From contig CM054143.1 in NCBI GenBank assembly GCA_028751875.1, forward strand, positions 68,663,264-68,727,263: DNA of 64,000 nt, read 5' to 3'. A program made the position numbers and the translations under genes. Position 1 is the first letter of the stretch. Each line of letters starts with the position of its first letter. This document shows, piece by piece, positions 63,816 through 64,000 of this stretch. This DNA is from Rapana venosa (Eukaryota; Mollusca; Gastropoda; Neogastropoda; Muricidae). Under the pieces are notes generated by a model. The model was not told the origin of the DNA and made no database searches. It saw nothing but the letters and a program-made list of their open reading frames with translations.

Positions 63816-63885
63816 GGTCACAGATACACACACACACACATATGTATAGACAGATTTATATATATATATATATCATGTATATGGA
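63816..63885. repeat. CA and TA microsatellite
   Basis: (CA)n at about 63822-63840 and (TA)n at 63857-63875. Confidence 0.9.
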
Positions 63886-64000
63886 TATACAGTGTGCACT
63901 GATCACTGTTCAATGATGGACACATCAATGCATACATTAATTCAGGCTTCAACTCCTGCAGGCAGGTTTTTCAGCCAGCTATAGTTTAGGAGTGAATCAA

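Overview
The window looks like non-coding DNA from an animal nuclear genome. It has long microsatellite and minisatellite tracts, tRNA-derived SINEs, 5'-truncated non-LTR retrotransposons, a 500-base assembly gap (48501-49000), and splice-site-bounded open segments instead of contiguous operon-like genes. The repeat style (a LINE 3' tail ending in GCGCTATATAAATTCC plus a TAA-rich tract, and two tRNA-headed SINE families) suggests a mollusc, probably a marine gastropod. That assignment is inference from remembered repeat families, not a database match. There are no bacterial genes, rRNA operons, CRISPR arrays or intact viral genes.

Layout. 0-9 kb: CA/TG tracts, then CT-rich arrays alternating with truncated LINE copies. 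One copy (4.6-6.3 kb, minus) keeps a recognisable reverse-transcriptase palm, and another (6.6-7.4 kb, plus) keeps a LINE C-terminal zinc-knuckle region. 9-17 kb: SINE and LINE 3' fragments separated by CT/GA arrays and a 36-G run. 17-24 kb: low-quality-looking sequence with inflated homopolymers, and three satellites (21, 45 and 23 bp units); a decayed RTE-type LINE lies at 23.7-24.2 kb. 25.3-27.1 kb: an 11/16-bp pyrimidine minisatellite, followed by a possible terminal coding exon. 27.5-32.4 kb: LINE and SINE copies, including a 5S-rRNA-derived SINE inserted inside a LINE. 32.9-41 kb: CT and GA mega-arrays, a 40-bp satellite and corrupted SINE/LINE copies. 41.3-41.9 kb: a promoter-like module with a 102-bp tandem duplication carrying CCAAT and CACGTG motifs, then a consensus splice donor. 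42.2-45.4 kb: a composite array of GA/GT microsatellite plus a ~200-bp body. 45.6-48.5 kb: decayed LINE, SINE and CT array, then the gap.

49-64 kb is the most gene-like part. It holds a nearly full RTE-type LINE (51.1-53.3 kb, minus) flanked by two diverged copies of a ~0.6-kb repeat that share an identical 42-bp core. Across 54.6-63.7 kb, five minus-strand open segments with good splice sites have mutually compatible intron phases (63603-63703, 61896-61953, 59993-60138, 55434-55559, 54670-54861). They are the best candidate for a real host gene, of unknown function. SINEs and a MITE-like inverted-repeat element sit in the inferred introns. Most long open frames in the window are artefacts of stop-free simple repeats and are not annotated as genes.
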